The translations under genes and the position numbers were made by a program. Below the pieces are notes generated by a model. The model saw only the letters and a list, made by a program, of their open reading frames with translations, made no database searches and was not told the origin of the DNA. Positions 24,529 through 33,196 of a DNA stretch of 64,000 nucleotides are shown here, piece after piece (the first letter of the stretch is position 1; every line of letters begins with the position of its first letter). Source of the DNA: Neptunitalea chrysea (GTDB lineage: Bacteria; Bacteroidota; Bacteroidia; Flavobacteriales; Flavobacteriaceae); the NCBI RefSeq assembly GCF_027924145.1, contig NZ_BRVP01000011.1:1-64000 (forward strand). Reading direction: 5' to 3'.

Positions 24529-27500
24529 GTGAAGAATAGTCAATTATATAGTTTATTGTCTCAGTTAAATTTGGAGGAAAAGGTTATCTTTAAAGATAAT
24601 GATGCTTATTCGTTCGAGTTTCATAAAGATATTAAACAGAGAATTGAGGCTATAGCACCAGATGCAGTGTATGTTTTTAATTCTCAGCCACTTATTTTAT
24701 TTTTTGACCTTGCAAATAGAGATGCTAATTTTGATTTAGATAGTTTATATAAAAAGGTTTGGTCTTTTGATAGTACCTCTATAATATTCATAATTAAAGA
24801 TTCCGGTATAGAAGTCTTCAATGCATTACATTATATAAAAAGTAAAAGTCTAAATTCTCTCGAAAAGATAGACCTATCTCATGAAGAAATAGTTAATCTT
24901 TTTAATCTTTGGGAACTCGAAAGTGGGAAAACATGGGAGTGGTTCCAAAATGAATTTATATATAAAAAAAGAGGTAGAAACCATAGTAAAAGAGTAAACG
25001 AGCGGCTTTTTAGTAACATCAAGCAGGTCAGAGAAGACTTGAAAAGTAGAAATCTTTCAGAAAATGAGGCTAATTCTCTTATTCTTAGGCTTATATTTAT
25101 CCGTTATCTTATTGATAGAAAAATAAAAATAGATGATGAATTAATTATTGGTGAAGTAGAAAATCTTAATGAGAGACGAAAAAGTTTTATAGAGCTGATT
25201 AGAGAACCTCAGAAATTAAATAAACTGTTTGAAAAATTAAATAGTAGATTTAATGGGGTCTTGTTTAAGGAAAATGATATTTTATTAGATGAATCCCAAG
25301 CGAATTATTTATCTGATGTTTTTTCAGGTGAATTACAAGACGAAAATTCACTTTTTAATGGCTTTTTCTTTGAAATTTTTGATTTTTCTATTATTCCTGT
25401 TGAGGTAATTTCGGGTATTTATGAATCTTTAATAGATGAGGAGAAAAGAAAACTGGATTCGGCAGTTTATACACCTTCTTTTCTTGTTGATTATATTTTA
25501 AAAGATACAGTAGATGAATTTTTAATGACGAATAAACCTGAAGAATGTACCGTTTTTGAAGTTGCGGTTGGTTCAGGTATTTTTTTAGTTCAATCCTTAA
25601 GGAGGATTATCGAGAAGGAAATTGAGATCAACGGACAATGTGATAATGAATCTTTTGCGAAAAAAATTAGAGGTTTTGCTGAGAATAATCTTTATGGAAT
25701 AGATATTAATGAACAGGCCTTGAAAGTTACTTGTTTTTCAATATATATAGCTTTGTTAGATTATTTGGAGCCTGCTGATATAAATGTTTACCCTTTTCCA
25801 GAATTAATTGGGAAAAATTTATTTGAAGCCAATTTTTTTGACACTCAACATATTTTTAATGATGTCATGGGACTAGTTCACCCCAAATTTATTTTGGGTA
25901 ATCCTCCTTGGAAGAAAGATAAATCCGAGCACCATTTAAATTGGGTTAATACTACGAAAACATATAGTAAAAAGATAGTTGATGGTTTAGAAATAGCTCA
26001 ATCTTTTTTAATTCGAGCTAAAGAATTTATGGTATTAGATACTGTCTGTTCTTTGATTGTTACAAGTACTATTTTTTACAATGTATCCAAAACAACTAAA
26101 GAGTTTAAAATTGATTTTTTAACGTCTTTTAAGCTTAAGAAATTTTTTGATTTATCACCTGTTAGAAGATTGATTTTTGAGAAGAACAATAGTCCTGCAA
26201 CTATTGTTAATTTTATGCTATCACAGAATAGTGATTATAAACTAAATGTAGTAAATCACCAATCTATAAAATCAAATATTTTTCTTAAAAATTTTAAAAT
26301 TTTAGTTGTTGAGAAGTTTGATAAAAAGGAGATAATACAGAAGGAATTTATTGAGAATGAATGGATGTTTAAAGTTGCTTTGTATGGGAATACTTTAGAT
26401 TATTATTTTTTAAAACGATTAGTTAGTAATAGTTCATTGAAGGATTTCTGGGGTGAAAGACTTAGGTCGTTAGATGGATTTAAACGTGATAAGATATCCA
26501 AATATAAAATTAAAGATATTGACAGATTTATAACAGAGAAATCTGATGTCAAAAATTATTATACGCCGTCTAAAAAAGACTTAGAGGATAGAGAAGATTT
26601 ATCTGTAATTTATTCAAATTTTGGAGATTATAGAATAATACTAAAAGGGCAAACAAAGAATGAAAGTGAAATTATAGTTTCCTTTTCTGAGGGTAAAGCA
26701 ATATTTAGAAATGATACATTTTTATTTGTTTCTAAGCTTGATGTAATAAAGGTTATTTATAGTTATTTAATATCGGATATATATACATATTTTCAGTATA
26801 TCACATCTTCTACTTGGGGTATCGCTACAAGACCAGCAATAAGAATGTATGAGTATTTGAATTTTCCTTTTGTTGAAATAAATGAAGAGGATAAAAAAGA
26901 ATTGATTGTTTTAATTGATGCATTTTTAAGAAAGTTAAAGGGGAATAATTTTGATAATGGGGATATTGTTGAAGGTGAATTGTTTAGTCTGGATTATTTA
27001 GAGTTTGAGGAGTTCCAAAAATTATTTAATTCAATTAATAACCTGATTAATAAAGTCTATGGTGTTAAGGAAAATGAACGAGACCTTATTGATTATGTTT
27101 TAAATGTGTCGAGGTATCAATTTCAAGAAAGTAAACAGTTTTGTTTTACTAAGAATGTAGGTGACGATAAACAATTTTTGAGTGGATATGCTGAGGTCTA
27201 TTTAAAAGAGTTTTCAGATATATATTCAGATGAGTATATACAAGTTGAAATCTTTTCATTAGAGCATTTTATTGCAATGAATTTTGTAATGAAAGCAGAA
27301 GAACCAAAGGATAAGATTATATACTCAGACAATAAGGATGTAGCAAAGGTTTTGCAAACTTTAGCTGATACTTTGAGTATATCTCAGGTAGTTAGTTCTT
27401 CTGACCCTTCTAAGAATTTATTTGTACAAAAAGATATAAAGGGTTTTGAGGAAAATTCATTTTATATAATTAAGCCAAATGAGTATAAGTCATGGCATAG

Positions 27501-27585
27501 AGCAATGGCATGGTATGATGTTGCAGAGTTTAAAGAAGCAATTCAAAAGGCTGAAATTGATGAACTTAATAATGATTTTGAATGA
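24529..27585 (+). CDS. Eco57I-type N6-adenine DNA methyltransferase, R-M or defence subunit
   Basis: The 1018-residue protein starts with GTG at 24529. It has the SAM-binding motif FEVAVGSGIFLVQS at about 343-356, the catalytic NPPW at 458-461 and downstream conserved helices (SFLIRAKEFM). The order motif I then NPPW is the gamma class of N6-adenine methyltransferases in Eco57I/type IIG enzymes. The N-terminal region (about 1-300) is helical and C-terminal region (about 590-1000) may hold target recognition. The stop overlaps the start of the nuclease-like gene (ATGA), so the two are coupled. It probably modifies host DNA for a restriction-type defence. Confidence 0.88.
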   Translation: MKNSQLYSLLSQLNLEEKVIFKDNDAYSFEFHKDIKQRIEAIAPDAVYVFNSQPLILFFDLANRDANFDLDSLYKKVWSFDSTSIIFIIKDSGIEVFNALHYIKSKSLNSLEKIDLSHEEIVNLFNLWELESGKTWEWFQNEFIYKKRGRNHSKRVNERLFSNIKQVREDLKSRNLSENEANSLILRLIFIRYLIDRKIKIDDELIIGEVENLNERRKSFIELIREPQKLNKLFEKLNSRFNGVLFKENDILLDESQANYLSDVFSGELQDENSLFNGFFFEIFDFSIIPVEVISGIYESLIDEEKRKLDSAVYTPSFLVDYILKDTVDEFLMTNKPEECTVFEVAVGSGIFLVQSLRRIIEKEIEINGQCDNESFAKKIRGFAENNLYGIDINEQALKVTCFSIYIALLDYLEPADINVYPFPELIGKNLFEANFFDTQHIFNDVMGLVHPKFILGNPPWKKDKSEHHLNWVNTTKTYSKKIVDGLEIAQSFLIRAKEFMVLDTVCSLIVTSTIFYNVSKTTKEFKIDFLTSFKLKKFFDLSPVRRLIFEKNNSPATIVNFMLSQNSDYKLNVVNHQSIKSNIFLKNFKILVVEKFDKKEIIQKEFIENEWMFKVALYGNTLDYYFLKRLVSNSSLKDFWGERLRSLDGFKRDKISKYKIKDIDRFITEKSDVKNYYTPSKKDLEDREDLSVIYSNFGDYRIILKGQTKNESEIIVSFSEGKAIFRNDTFLFVSKLDVIKVIYSYLISDIYTYFQYITSSTWGIATRPAIRMYEYLNFPFVEINEEDKKELIVLIDAFLRKLKGNNFDNGDIVEGELFSLDYLEFEEFQKLFNSINNLINKVYGVKENERDLIDYVLNVSRYQFQESKQFCFTKNVGDDKQFLSGYAEVYLKEFSDIYSDEYIQVEIFSLEHFIAMNFVMKAEEPKDKIIYSDNKDVAKVLQTLADTLSISQVVSSSDPSKNLFVQKDIKGFEENSFYIIKPNEYKSWHRAMAWYDVAEFKEAIQKAEIDELNNDFE

Positions 27586-28289
27586 ATTTAAAAGGCTCAG
27601 CTTTTACCAAGAACCGTAGTGAAAAGCTTGCTTTAACAAGAAAGCGAGTGAAAATGATTTTTGTAGCTGTGATTAATAGTTATGAAGATATTATTAAGGA
27701 AGGTGTCGTTTTTGATTATTCAAAAAGGGGGAAGGTCAAGCAAGAAGATTTTTTAAGGAATAGATTTGTGGATGATTATTTAGAGGCTGAACTTTCTCTA
27801 AAAGAAACAAATACTGAGTATTTTACAACTAATAAAGAGGTGGCAGAGGAGTATATTAGTCACGTTGATGGTGAGTTGCATAATGACCCTATAGATATTC
27901 ATATTGTTGATAAGGCTTTAAAAAAAGCATGGGGTAGTAAAACAAAGCCATATTTAGCTATTGAATGTAAAAGACTGGGTTCGATAAGTGATTACGTTGG
28001 AGATACCCAAAAGTTTACTGAAAGGGATTATACAAGGCTTAGACTTCCTTTTGAAGGTCAATTAGGTTTTATAGAAAATAAGAGTTACAATCATCAAATT
28101 GTTAGTGAAAAGATTAATGAAAAGCTTGTTGAAAGTTCAACTATTACAACAAATAAGCAGTTAGAGCATTTGTTTTTAAAAGAAGGTTGTAAATATTCTT
28201 ATGTATCTGAACATGAAAGAATGGATAAAACATTTATGTGTGTCTATCACTTGTTTTTAGATTATACTAATATTGTAATATCTAATTAG
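27582..28289 (+). CDS. PD-(D/E)XK nuclease-like partner of the methyltransferase
   Basis: The 235-residue protein has the nuclease motif D105-IHIVDKALKKAW, then AIECKRL with E128 and K130, the spacing expected for a PD-(D/E)XK core. A following region (YVGDTQKFTERDYTRLRLPF, EGQLGFIENK) is typical of such nucleases acting in defence. It overlaps the methyltransferase stop by 4 bp. The pair therefore looks like a two-gene restriction-modification or phage-defence unit carried by element A. The nuclease family is not known to me by name. Confidence 0.72.
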   Translation: MNLKGSAFTKNRSEKLALTRKRVKMIFVAVINSYEDIIKEGVVFDYSKRGKVKQEDFLRNRFVDDYLEAELSLKETNTEYFTTNKEVAEEYISHVDGELHNDPIDIHIVDKALKKAWGSKTKPYLAIECKRLGSISDYVGDTQKFTERDYTRLRLPFEGQLGFIENKSYNHQIVSEKINEKLVESSTITTNKQLEHLFLKEGCKYSYVSEHERMDKTFMCVYHLFLDYTNIVISN

Positions 28290-28326
28290 AGTAAGTAAAT
28301 AATGGATCATTCCTAAATATTGGGGA

Positions 28327-29319
28327 CTAAGCAAATATTTTAGTGAATCTATACAAGAAAAACTCGGTGTTTTTGACTCCTCTAAACTGAGCTCTAAAAG
28401 CTTTTATTTTGGCATTGAATGATTCTGCTGAAGCATTTGTATTTCTGTTTATAAAGTAATTCAAGATTGACCTATAGTTTAAACTAATACTATTGGCTAC
28501 CGTTTGGAAGCTTTTAAATCCTGCTAATTCTACCTCCCTGTACCAATGAGCTAGTTTCGTGTAGGCTACTTTAATATCATACGGTTGATTAAATATGTTT
28601 CTTAATCCATTAACCAGCTTATATGCCTTTTGTAGTTCAGGGTATAAATCAAAGAGTAGATTCGCTCTGTTAGCTTGACTTGTTGTCCAGTTATTAGGAG
28701 TCTTATAGAGTAGATACCTACTTCTTGCTAATAGTTGCTTAGGAGTATCTCCATTAGCTAGTATTTTAGGAGTATATTCTCTTTGCTGTTCTTTATTTTG
28801 TTTGATTTGCTCATTTTCTATATCCATAGCTTCCCAACGATATTTAATCCGTAAGTCCTGTAAAGCATCCATAGCTAGCTTTTGAACATGGAACCTATCG
28901 GTAACTTGTAAGGCTTTAGGAAAACAGGTTTTTACTATTTGCTTCATGGAATGAGCCATATCCAAAGTTATTTCCTGAACCTTATTCCGTATAGCGTCCG
29001 GTAGTTTGAGTAATCTGTTAATAATAGGTTCTGCCTTAGTACCTTTAAAAATACCTACTAAAGCTCCTTTTTTACCTTTAGCTTTTTTATTGGTAATTAT
29101 AGTATAGAGCTCTCCTTGAGAAAGAGAGGTTTCATCTATTGATAAATGAGAACCCATATTTTCTGGATAGATAAGCCATTGCCTAGCATGAGACTTATTC
29201 TCCCAGTTAGTAAAACCACTTAAATGATGTTTATATTGATTTTGAAGTCGCTTTCCATCCACTCCATAAAATGAACCTATAGTATGGCAATCATTGGATT
29301 TAGTATCTACTAATTTCTT
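28327..29319 (-). CDS. ISAon1-type transposase catalytic part (orfB)
   Basis: The frame is open from 29319 to the stop at 28327. The clearly homologous part starts about CHTIGSFYGVDGKRLQNQYK. Catalytic acidic residues of an RNase H-like DDE fold are suggested by SIDETSLSQGELYTII, ITLDMAHSMKQIV and TNASAESFNAKIKAFRAQFR. No good independent start codon exists except a GTG at 29262. Production from orfA by a +1 frameshift near 29314-29320 (at the A-rich TTAAAAGAAATTAG) is plausible because the frames join smoothly there. Confidence 0.85.
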   Translation of the reverse strand, partial: KKLVDTKSNDCHTIGSFYGVDGKRLQNQYKHHLSGFTNWENKSHARQWLIYPENMGSHLSIDETSLSQGELYTIITNKKAKGKKGALVGIFKGTKAEPIINRLLKLPDAIRNKVQEITLDMAHSMKQIVKTCFPKALQVTDRFHVQKLAMDALQDLRIKYRWEAMDIENEQIKQNKEQQREYTPKILANGDTPKQLLARSRYLLYKTPNNWTTSQANRANLLFDLYPELQKAYKLVNGLRNIFNQPYDIKVAYTKLAHWYREVELAGFKSFQTVANSISLNYRSILNYFINRNTNASAESFNAKIKAFRAQFRGVKNTEFFLYRFTKIFA

Positions 29320-29650
29320 TTAAAAAAGCAGCAAACTCTTGTGTCATACGAGTTCCCTGAGCTACTAAATTCCAATCTCTTTGTATTATCTCTCCACTGG
29401 ATTGATCTGTCCACCTTCTACGTTTTACATGAAGATAAACACTGTTACCACGTAAAGGAAAATCTTGTATAATCACTTCCTTATGGAAGCCTTTAGACAT
29501 TAATGTGCTTGAAGAAGACCTTGGGGGTGTATTACGCTCTTCAAAATACAAATGAAGTACTTCGTGTTTCTTTTCACTTTTTACTATATCAAAATAATCA
29601 ACCAAAAAAGAAGGTAACACTAACTTTAAAAAGTCAAGGTAATTTTCCAA
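29300..29650 (-). CDS. ISAon1-type transposase N-terminal region (orfA)
   Basis: The 116-residue protein, starting with TTG at 29650, contains MENYLDFLKLVLPSFLVDYF and a C-terminal RWTDQSSGEIIQRDWNLVAQ segment, matching the N-terminal region of ISAon1-family transposases. It ends with stop at 29300 inside the orfB frame overlap. It provides the DNA-binding part. Confidence 0.8.
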   Translation of the reverse strand: MENYLDFLKLVLPSFLVDYFDIVKSEKKHEVLHLYFEERNTPPRSSSSTLMSKGFHKEVIIQDFPLRGNSVYLHVKRRRWTDQSSGEIIQRDWNLVAQGTRMTQEFAAFLKEISRY

Positions 29651-29718
29651 AATATTTTTTTCGCAAAAATCTATAATTCTAATTTAATCCCCAACTTTTC
29701 TGCTTGATCCTAAATAAT

Positions 29719-29736
29719 CGGGAATAAGTCGGGAAT
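29719..29736. repeat. Right arm-type site of element A
   Basis: CGGGAATAAGTCGGGAAT matches the left arm site at 18952 in 16 of 18 positions, in the same orientation. It begins 9 bp beyond the IS target duplication start, so the IS inserted right next to it without destroying it. Confidence 0.55.
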
Positions 29737-29750
29737 ATTAAAAAGAAAAA

Positions 29751-29787
29751 AAGCTATAACTTATTGTTTTGCAACTTGTTATAGCTT
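29751..29787 (-). terminator. Terminator at right end of element A
   Basis: AAGCTATAAC (29751-29760) pairs perfectly with GTTATAGCTT (29778-29787), with A/T runs on both sides. It lies just beyond the tRNA-end copy at 29795 in tRNA direction. Confidence 0.75.
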
Positions 29788-29794
29788 TTTCTTC

Positions 29795-29836
29795 GTAGCG
29801 GGAACTGGACTCGAACCAGTGACCTTCGGGTTATGA
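29795..29836 (-). other. att site: 42-bp copy of tRNA-Met 3' half
   Basis: The 42 bases are identical to 42477-42518 and cover the tRNA from the anticodon loop to the 3' end plus one base. The 5' half is missing, so this is a non-functional tRNA remnant marking the A/B junction. Confidence 0.92.
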
Positions 29837-29872
29837 TTTTCAGTTAGTTACATATCGTTTTTTAAAATGTAT

Positions 29873-29892
29873 GCCGAATTGTTAGCCTTTTT
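29873..29892. repeat. Left arm-type site of element B
   Basis: GCCGAATTGTTAGCCTTTTT resembles GCCGAATTTTAAGCCTTTTA at 42348-42367 in the same orientation. Probable integrase arm site. Confidence 0.45.
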
Positions 29893-29936
29893 CTAGAATT
29901 TACAACCATAATAGAGTAAAATAAGAAGTGTAATAA

Positions 29937-30362
29937 TTAATCTATACCTTCTGTACCATGAAGAATTATAAAGTTCCTTTTAGTGAATTGAAGATACACC
30001 TTATCCTCATGTAAATTATGTAGTAAAGTTACTTTTAATGGCTTGTTTATCCAAATACAACAGATATGCTCTTTAGTATCTGTTTTCTCATTAGGAAGTC
30101 CATACGTAGCATTTAATGTACCTTCTAGGATTGTAAATATATCCTTTAGACTAGAAGTATCAAATACTATTTCAACCCCAAATAGAAAATCAAACCTAAA
30201 GTACAAGAATATCTCTTTTACCTTGATTTTGTGTATTCCTTGTATATCACCTTTTAGGTACTTATACTTCTCCTGATATGTATTTAAATCCTCAATTTCT
30301 ACAACTAATTCCCAATTCTCATAATGCATACCAAGTTTAAAGGGTAGTTCATTTATAGTCAT
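29937..30362 (-). CDS. Hypothetical protein, immunity-like size
   Basis: I chose ATG 30362 (MTINELPFKLGMHYENWELV); the upstream ATG at 30386 lies in a terminator hairpin. The 141-residue protein has alternating beta strands (FLYFRFDFLFGVEIVFDTS, CCIWINKPLKVTLLHNLHED) resembling small alpha+beta immunity-type proteins. It is the first gene of element B after the tRNA copy. No family recognised. Confidence 0.6.
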   Translation of the reverse strand: MTINELPFKLGMHYENWELVVEIEDLNTYQEKYKYLKGDIQGIHKIKVKEIFLYFRFDFLFGVEIVFDTSSLKDIFTILEGTLNATYGLPNEKTDTKEHICCIWINKPLKVTLLHNLHEDKVYLQFTKRNFIILHGTEGID

Positions 30363-30380
30363 AATTATTGGGTATAAAAA

Positions 30381-30402
30381 AACCACCTTGTTATAGGTGG
30401 TT
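30381..30402 (-). terminator. Terminator of TPR gene
   Basis: AACCACC (30381-30387) pairs with GGTGGTT (30396-30402), with an A-run at 30375-30382 on the plus strand giving a T-run for minus-strand transcripts. It lies 20 bp after the TPR gene stop. Confidence 0.75.
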
Positions 30403-30422
30403 AATTTTGAAATATTAAATAT

Positions 30423-31943
30423 TTAGTTGCAATATTGTTTGATTAAGGAGATTGCATCTTTTTCCCCTAACTCGCCAGCTATAGATAAGTCTTGACAACC
30501 TTTTTCTCTCTGTTTAGATTTGATAAAAGATAATGCTCTATAATAATAAGAATTTGGATTGCTATTTAAATTGATAGCATTTGTAAGAGCATTTATTGCA
30601 CTTGAGTAATTTCCTAAGTTATACTCAATCTCACCCATTGTGTCCCATATATACCAGTGACTTTCATTTAATTGTAGAGCTTTTTCAGCTAGATTTTTCG
30701 CATGTTCAAAGTTCTGAAGTTTACAATATAAGTAGGCTTGGTTATTATAAATTGTAGCCATGTCATATTGTTGACCTTTATTTTTTTCTCCTAATTTTAT
30801 TAATGTTTCATAATCTGCAATTGCTCCATTATAATCACTTAGTTGTGCTTTTGATAAAGCTCTTAGATAGATGAAATCTGGTAGTACATTGTCCGAGTTG
30901 TTAATTGCAGATGTTAGGTCTGAAATTGCTTTAGAGTAGTTAGACATATAGTAATAGCAAAAGCCTCTTATACCGTAGGAATAGCTTTTATGAAAATTAT
31001 TGAATTCACTATTTATTAAATTAATTGCTTCAGTGTAATTTTGTGTGTTTAATAATTCTTTAATTTTATTAGTAAGCTCATTTTTTTCTTTTGCTGAATT
31101 AGCATCATTTTTATAAGGATTTGATATGAATTCTCCATTATTGATTGATTTTAAATATAATTGTGAAGATTTGATATCCGATGCTTTTTTAAAGAGGTTT
31201 TTAGCTTTTTTCGTATTTCCTTGATAGTAATATGATAAAGCTAGATAATAATTGGTAAGTTGGTCTTTATACCATACATTCTCGCAAAAATTTTGTACAG
31301 ACAAAAAATTATCCATAGACATTAAGGTACTTAAATATTCAGAAGTTATCATGTAAATTGTTTCGTACCAATCTTTTCTAGCATCTGACTTATGAAGTCT
31401 AAATTGTTTAACACCATTATTATAAGCATCTAATATATCACCCATTTTATAATAAGCTATACTTTTTAAATAGTATGCAACTGCAAAATTAGCTTCTATT
31501 TTTATCATTTTGTCAGCATCATTTATTACAGAATTATAGTCTTTAGCATTGAAATGAACATTAGCTTCATCTATTATATATGATATTTTTTTGATTTTAG
31601 GGTCAACAATATTCTGATCCTTATAAGGATTATAGATAAAATCAATATTAAAATTGGGTTTTGCTGTTTGATATCTGACTCTATCATTTGAATTTGTAGA
31701 AGTTTTATTTTTTTGATCTGCTTGACCTTGTATGAAACCTCTATTGTAACCATCCTTATAACTATTTGATTTTTCATTAATATTAGGTAGTGGAGCAATA
31801 GGAGGAATGGGAGGGATACAACCAATACCTTGATCTTGGCAGTAACCTTCTTTATAGCCAGATTCAAACCCCTTAGAGAATTCTGTTTGACTAAAACTAT
31901 AGTTACATATGAATATGAAAAAAAGTAAATATTGATATTTCAT
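30423..31943 (-). CDS. Secreted TPR-repeat protein
   Basis: The 506-residue protein has a signal peptide (MKYQYLLFFIFICNYSFSQ), then a glycine/proline-rich segment with GFESGYKEGYCQ and IPPIPPIAPLP (about 20-75). TPR-like helical repeats follow: FAVAYYLKSIAYYKMGDI, NYYLALSYYYQGNTKKAKNL, SYGIRGFCYYYMSNYSKAI, YNGAIADYETLIKLG, HWYIWDTMGEIEYNLGNYSS, NSYYYRALSFIKSKQREKG. It likely acts as a periplasmic scaffold. It is monocistronic and divergent from the XRE gene across a palindrome-rich gap. Confidence 0.82.
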   Translation of the reverse strand: MKYQYLLFFIFICNYSFSQTEFSKGFESGYKEGYCQDQGIGCIPPIPPIAPLPNINEKSNSYKDGYNRGFIQGQADQKNKTSTNSNDRVRYQTAKPNFNIDFIYNPYKDQNIVDPKIKKISYIIDEANVHFNAKDYNSVINDADKMIKIEANFAVAYYLKSIAYYKMGDILDAYNNGVKQFRLHKSDARKDWYETIYMITSEYLSTLMSMDNFLSVQNFCENVWYKDQLTNYYLALSYYYQGNTKKAKNLFKKASDIKSSQLYLKSINNGEFISNPYKNDANSAKEKNELTNKIKELLNTQNYTEAINLINSEFNNFHKSYSYGIRGFCYYYMSNYSKAISDLTSAINNSDNVLPDFIYLRALSKAQLSDYNGAIADYETLIKLGEKNKGQQYDMATIYNNQAYLYCKLQNFEHAKNLAEKALQLNESHWYIWDTMGEIEYNLGNYSSAINALTNAINLNSNPNSYYYRALSFIKSKQREKGCQDLSIAGELGEKDAISLIKQYCN

Positions 31944-31962
31944 TTTAGTAATAATTTAATGT

Positions 31963-32025
31963 TGCCATATATGGCATTAAGTAAAACAAATATAACCCAT
32001 TTCTTGACTTGTCATAAATGTCAAG
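31963..32025 (+). promoter_or_regulatory. Palindromic operators between TPR and XRE genes
   Basis: A perfect 14-bp palindrome TGCCATATATGGCA lies at 31963-31976. CTTGAC (32003-32008) and GTCAAG (32020-32025) form a second inverted repeat directly before the XRE start at 32027. Probable autoregulatory sites of the XRE protein. Confidence 0.5.
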
Positions 32026-32026
32026 C

Positions 32027-32251
32027 ATGGAAAAGTCAGAATTATTTAAAGCTGTAGGTAAGAGAATTAAAGAATTAAGAGAAGCTAAAGGCTTAACCCA
32101 AGTGGATTTAGCAGGTAAAATGGAAGGAGAATTTGATACTACGAATGTGTCTAGAATAGAAGCAGGTAGAACAAACCCTACACTTTATAATCTTTATAGA
32201 ATAGCTGTTGCTTTGGAAGTTGATTTAGAAGAATTGGTTAGAGTTTTCTGA
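32027..32251 (+). CDS. XRE-family transcriptional regulator
   Basis: I chose ATG 32027 (MEKSELFKAVGKRIKEL); an ATG at 32018 falls in the operator-like repeat. The 74-residue single-domain HTH_3 protein has GLTQVDLAGKMEG as recognition region and NVSRIEAGRTNPTLYNLYRI as the conserved second half. It probably controls the divergent TPR gene and itself. The last 27 bp overlap the convergent gene ending at 32225. Confidence 0.88.
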   Translation: MEKSELFKAVGKRIKELREAKGLTQVDLAGKMEGEFDTTNVSRIEAGRTNPTLYNLYRIAVALEVDLEELVRVF

Positions 32252-33196
32252 TACCAATCTGTCTTTACAAACCTTACAACATTCCAAATTAAAACTTTCC
32301 AAGGTTAAAGTATCAAATTCTATTTGATCTAGGTTAAAGGTCCATCTGTAATATTTCGCAAGTAGTTTGAATAATTCACTTTTTATTTGGAAATGTTGAC
32401 TCCAGAAATTTTTTAATCTTTCAATACCATAGTTATCTAAAAAGTTTTCTCCAATAACTTCTGGATGTGCTTCATTTATAGATTTCATTTTTTCGATTAT
32501 TTCCTTGTCTTTCTTTTTAAAGCAATAATCATAAAATCCTAAATATTTAAGTGTAGAAGAAGTACACATATTATACCTAAGAGTGATAAGTTCTTCTATC
32601 TGGGCTTTAAATTTCTCAAAATCAAATTTATCCTCAACATGTTGCTGACCAGTATTCTGCTTATTTTCAATTAATTCGTAACCTTCATTTAATTTTGGTA
32701 ATTTATGTTTTACAGAAAAAGAAGTATTGTATCTAAAAACAACAAGAGCAGTAAGTTCTCTATCTGGTAGTTTCTTTTCTTTAAAATTGTGATATTCAAA
32801 CCATGCTCTGAATTCATTAATTAATTCATTCTCTTTTACTTCACGAGGTATGTGATAATCTTTAAAATCATTATTTAGTGTCTTGCAATCTCTAAATATA
32901 TGATACTTTTGTTTACCACCTCTGGCAAAAACATATAATTTAGAATCTTTTTCTTTTTCTATAAATTTATATATTTTGAGATTATCATGGTTCTCAAGTA
33001 TAAATTTATAAACATAGAGTTTTCGTAAGTTTATTTGGCTGAAAATACTGTAAAGCTTTGGTTCTGGATAGATATTTTCAATGAAGAATTGTTTTGATAT
33101 ATGGATGTAAAAGTCCTCTAGTTCAAAGTCTGATGCTAATTTGTTAAATGTAAATTCAGTTACAAAAGCCACTACTAAGTAATATTTTACTTGCAA
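32225..33196 (-). CDS. Hypothetical protein, 323 residues
   Basis: The frame starts with TTG at 33196 (MQVKYYLVVAFVTEFTFNKL); no upstream ATG is in frame. It is rich in aromatic and lysine residues and contains KLYVFARGGKQKYHIFRDCK, RYNMCTSSTLKYLGFYDYCF and a cysteine cluster near the end, LECCKVCKDRL, perhaps metal-binding. It ends inside the XRE gene by 27 bp on the opposite strand. No family recognised; possibly defence or phage-related cargo. Confidence 0.65.
   Translation of the reverse strand: MQVKYYLVVAFVTEFTFNKLASDFELEDFYIHISKQFFIENIYPEPKLYSIFSQINLRKLYVYKFILENHDNLKIYKFIEKEKDSKLYVFARGGKQKYHIFRDCKTLNNDFKDYHIPREVKENELINEFRAWFEYHNFKEKKLPDRELTALVVFRYNTSFSVKHKLPKLNEGYELIENKQNTGQQHVEDKFDFEKFKAQIEELITLRYNMCTSSTLKYLGFYDYCFKKKDKEIIEKMKSINEAHPEVIGENFLDNYGIERLKNFWSQHFQIKSELFKLLAKYYRWTFNLDQIEFDTLTLESFNLECCKVCKDRLVSENSNQFF

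Larger units (their letters stand above)
28304..29710 (-). mobile_element. Intact ISAon1-type insertion sequence, 1407 bp
   Basis: The left end GGATCATTCCTAAATATTGG and the inverted right end GGATCAAGCAGAAAAGTTGG form imperfect terminal repeats that continue GGGA(C/T)TAA. A perfect 8-bp target duplication, TAAATAAT, flanks the element at 28296-28303 and 29711-29718. The transposase is split in two frames. Perfect duplication indicates recent insertion. Confidence 0.88.
18808..29836. mobile_element. Integrative element A in tRNA-fMet, about 11 kb
   Basis: It is bounded by copies of the tRNA 3' end at 18808 and 29795. A tyrosine integrase gene lies 180 bp inside the left end, with an excisionase-like gene next. 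An 18-bp arm-type motif occurs near both ends in the same orientation (18952 and 29719; 16 of 18 identical). Cargo includes an iteron/winged-helix region, a DUF6150-like protein, a methyltransferase-nuclease pair and an IS. No relaxase or secretion genes are seen, so it would need help to transfer. Confidence 0.8.

Noticed and set aside
29795-29836. Second tRNA-Met gene
   Set aside because: Only the 3' half is present; the D arm and 5' acceptor strand are missing, so it is an att remnant.
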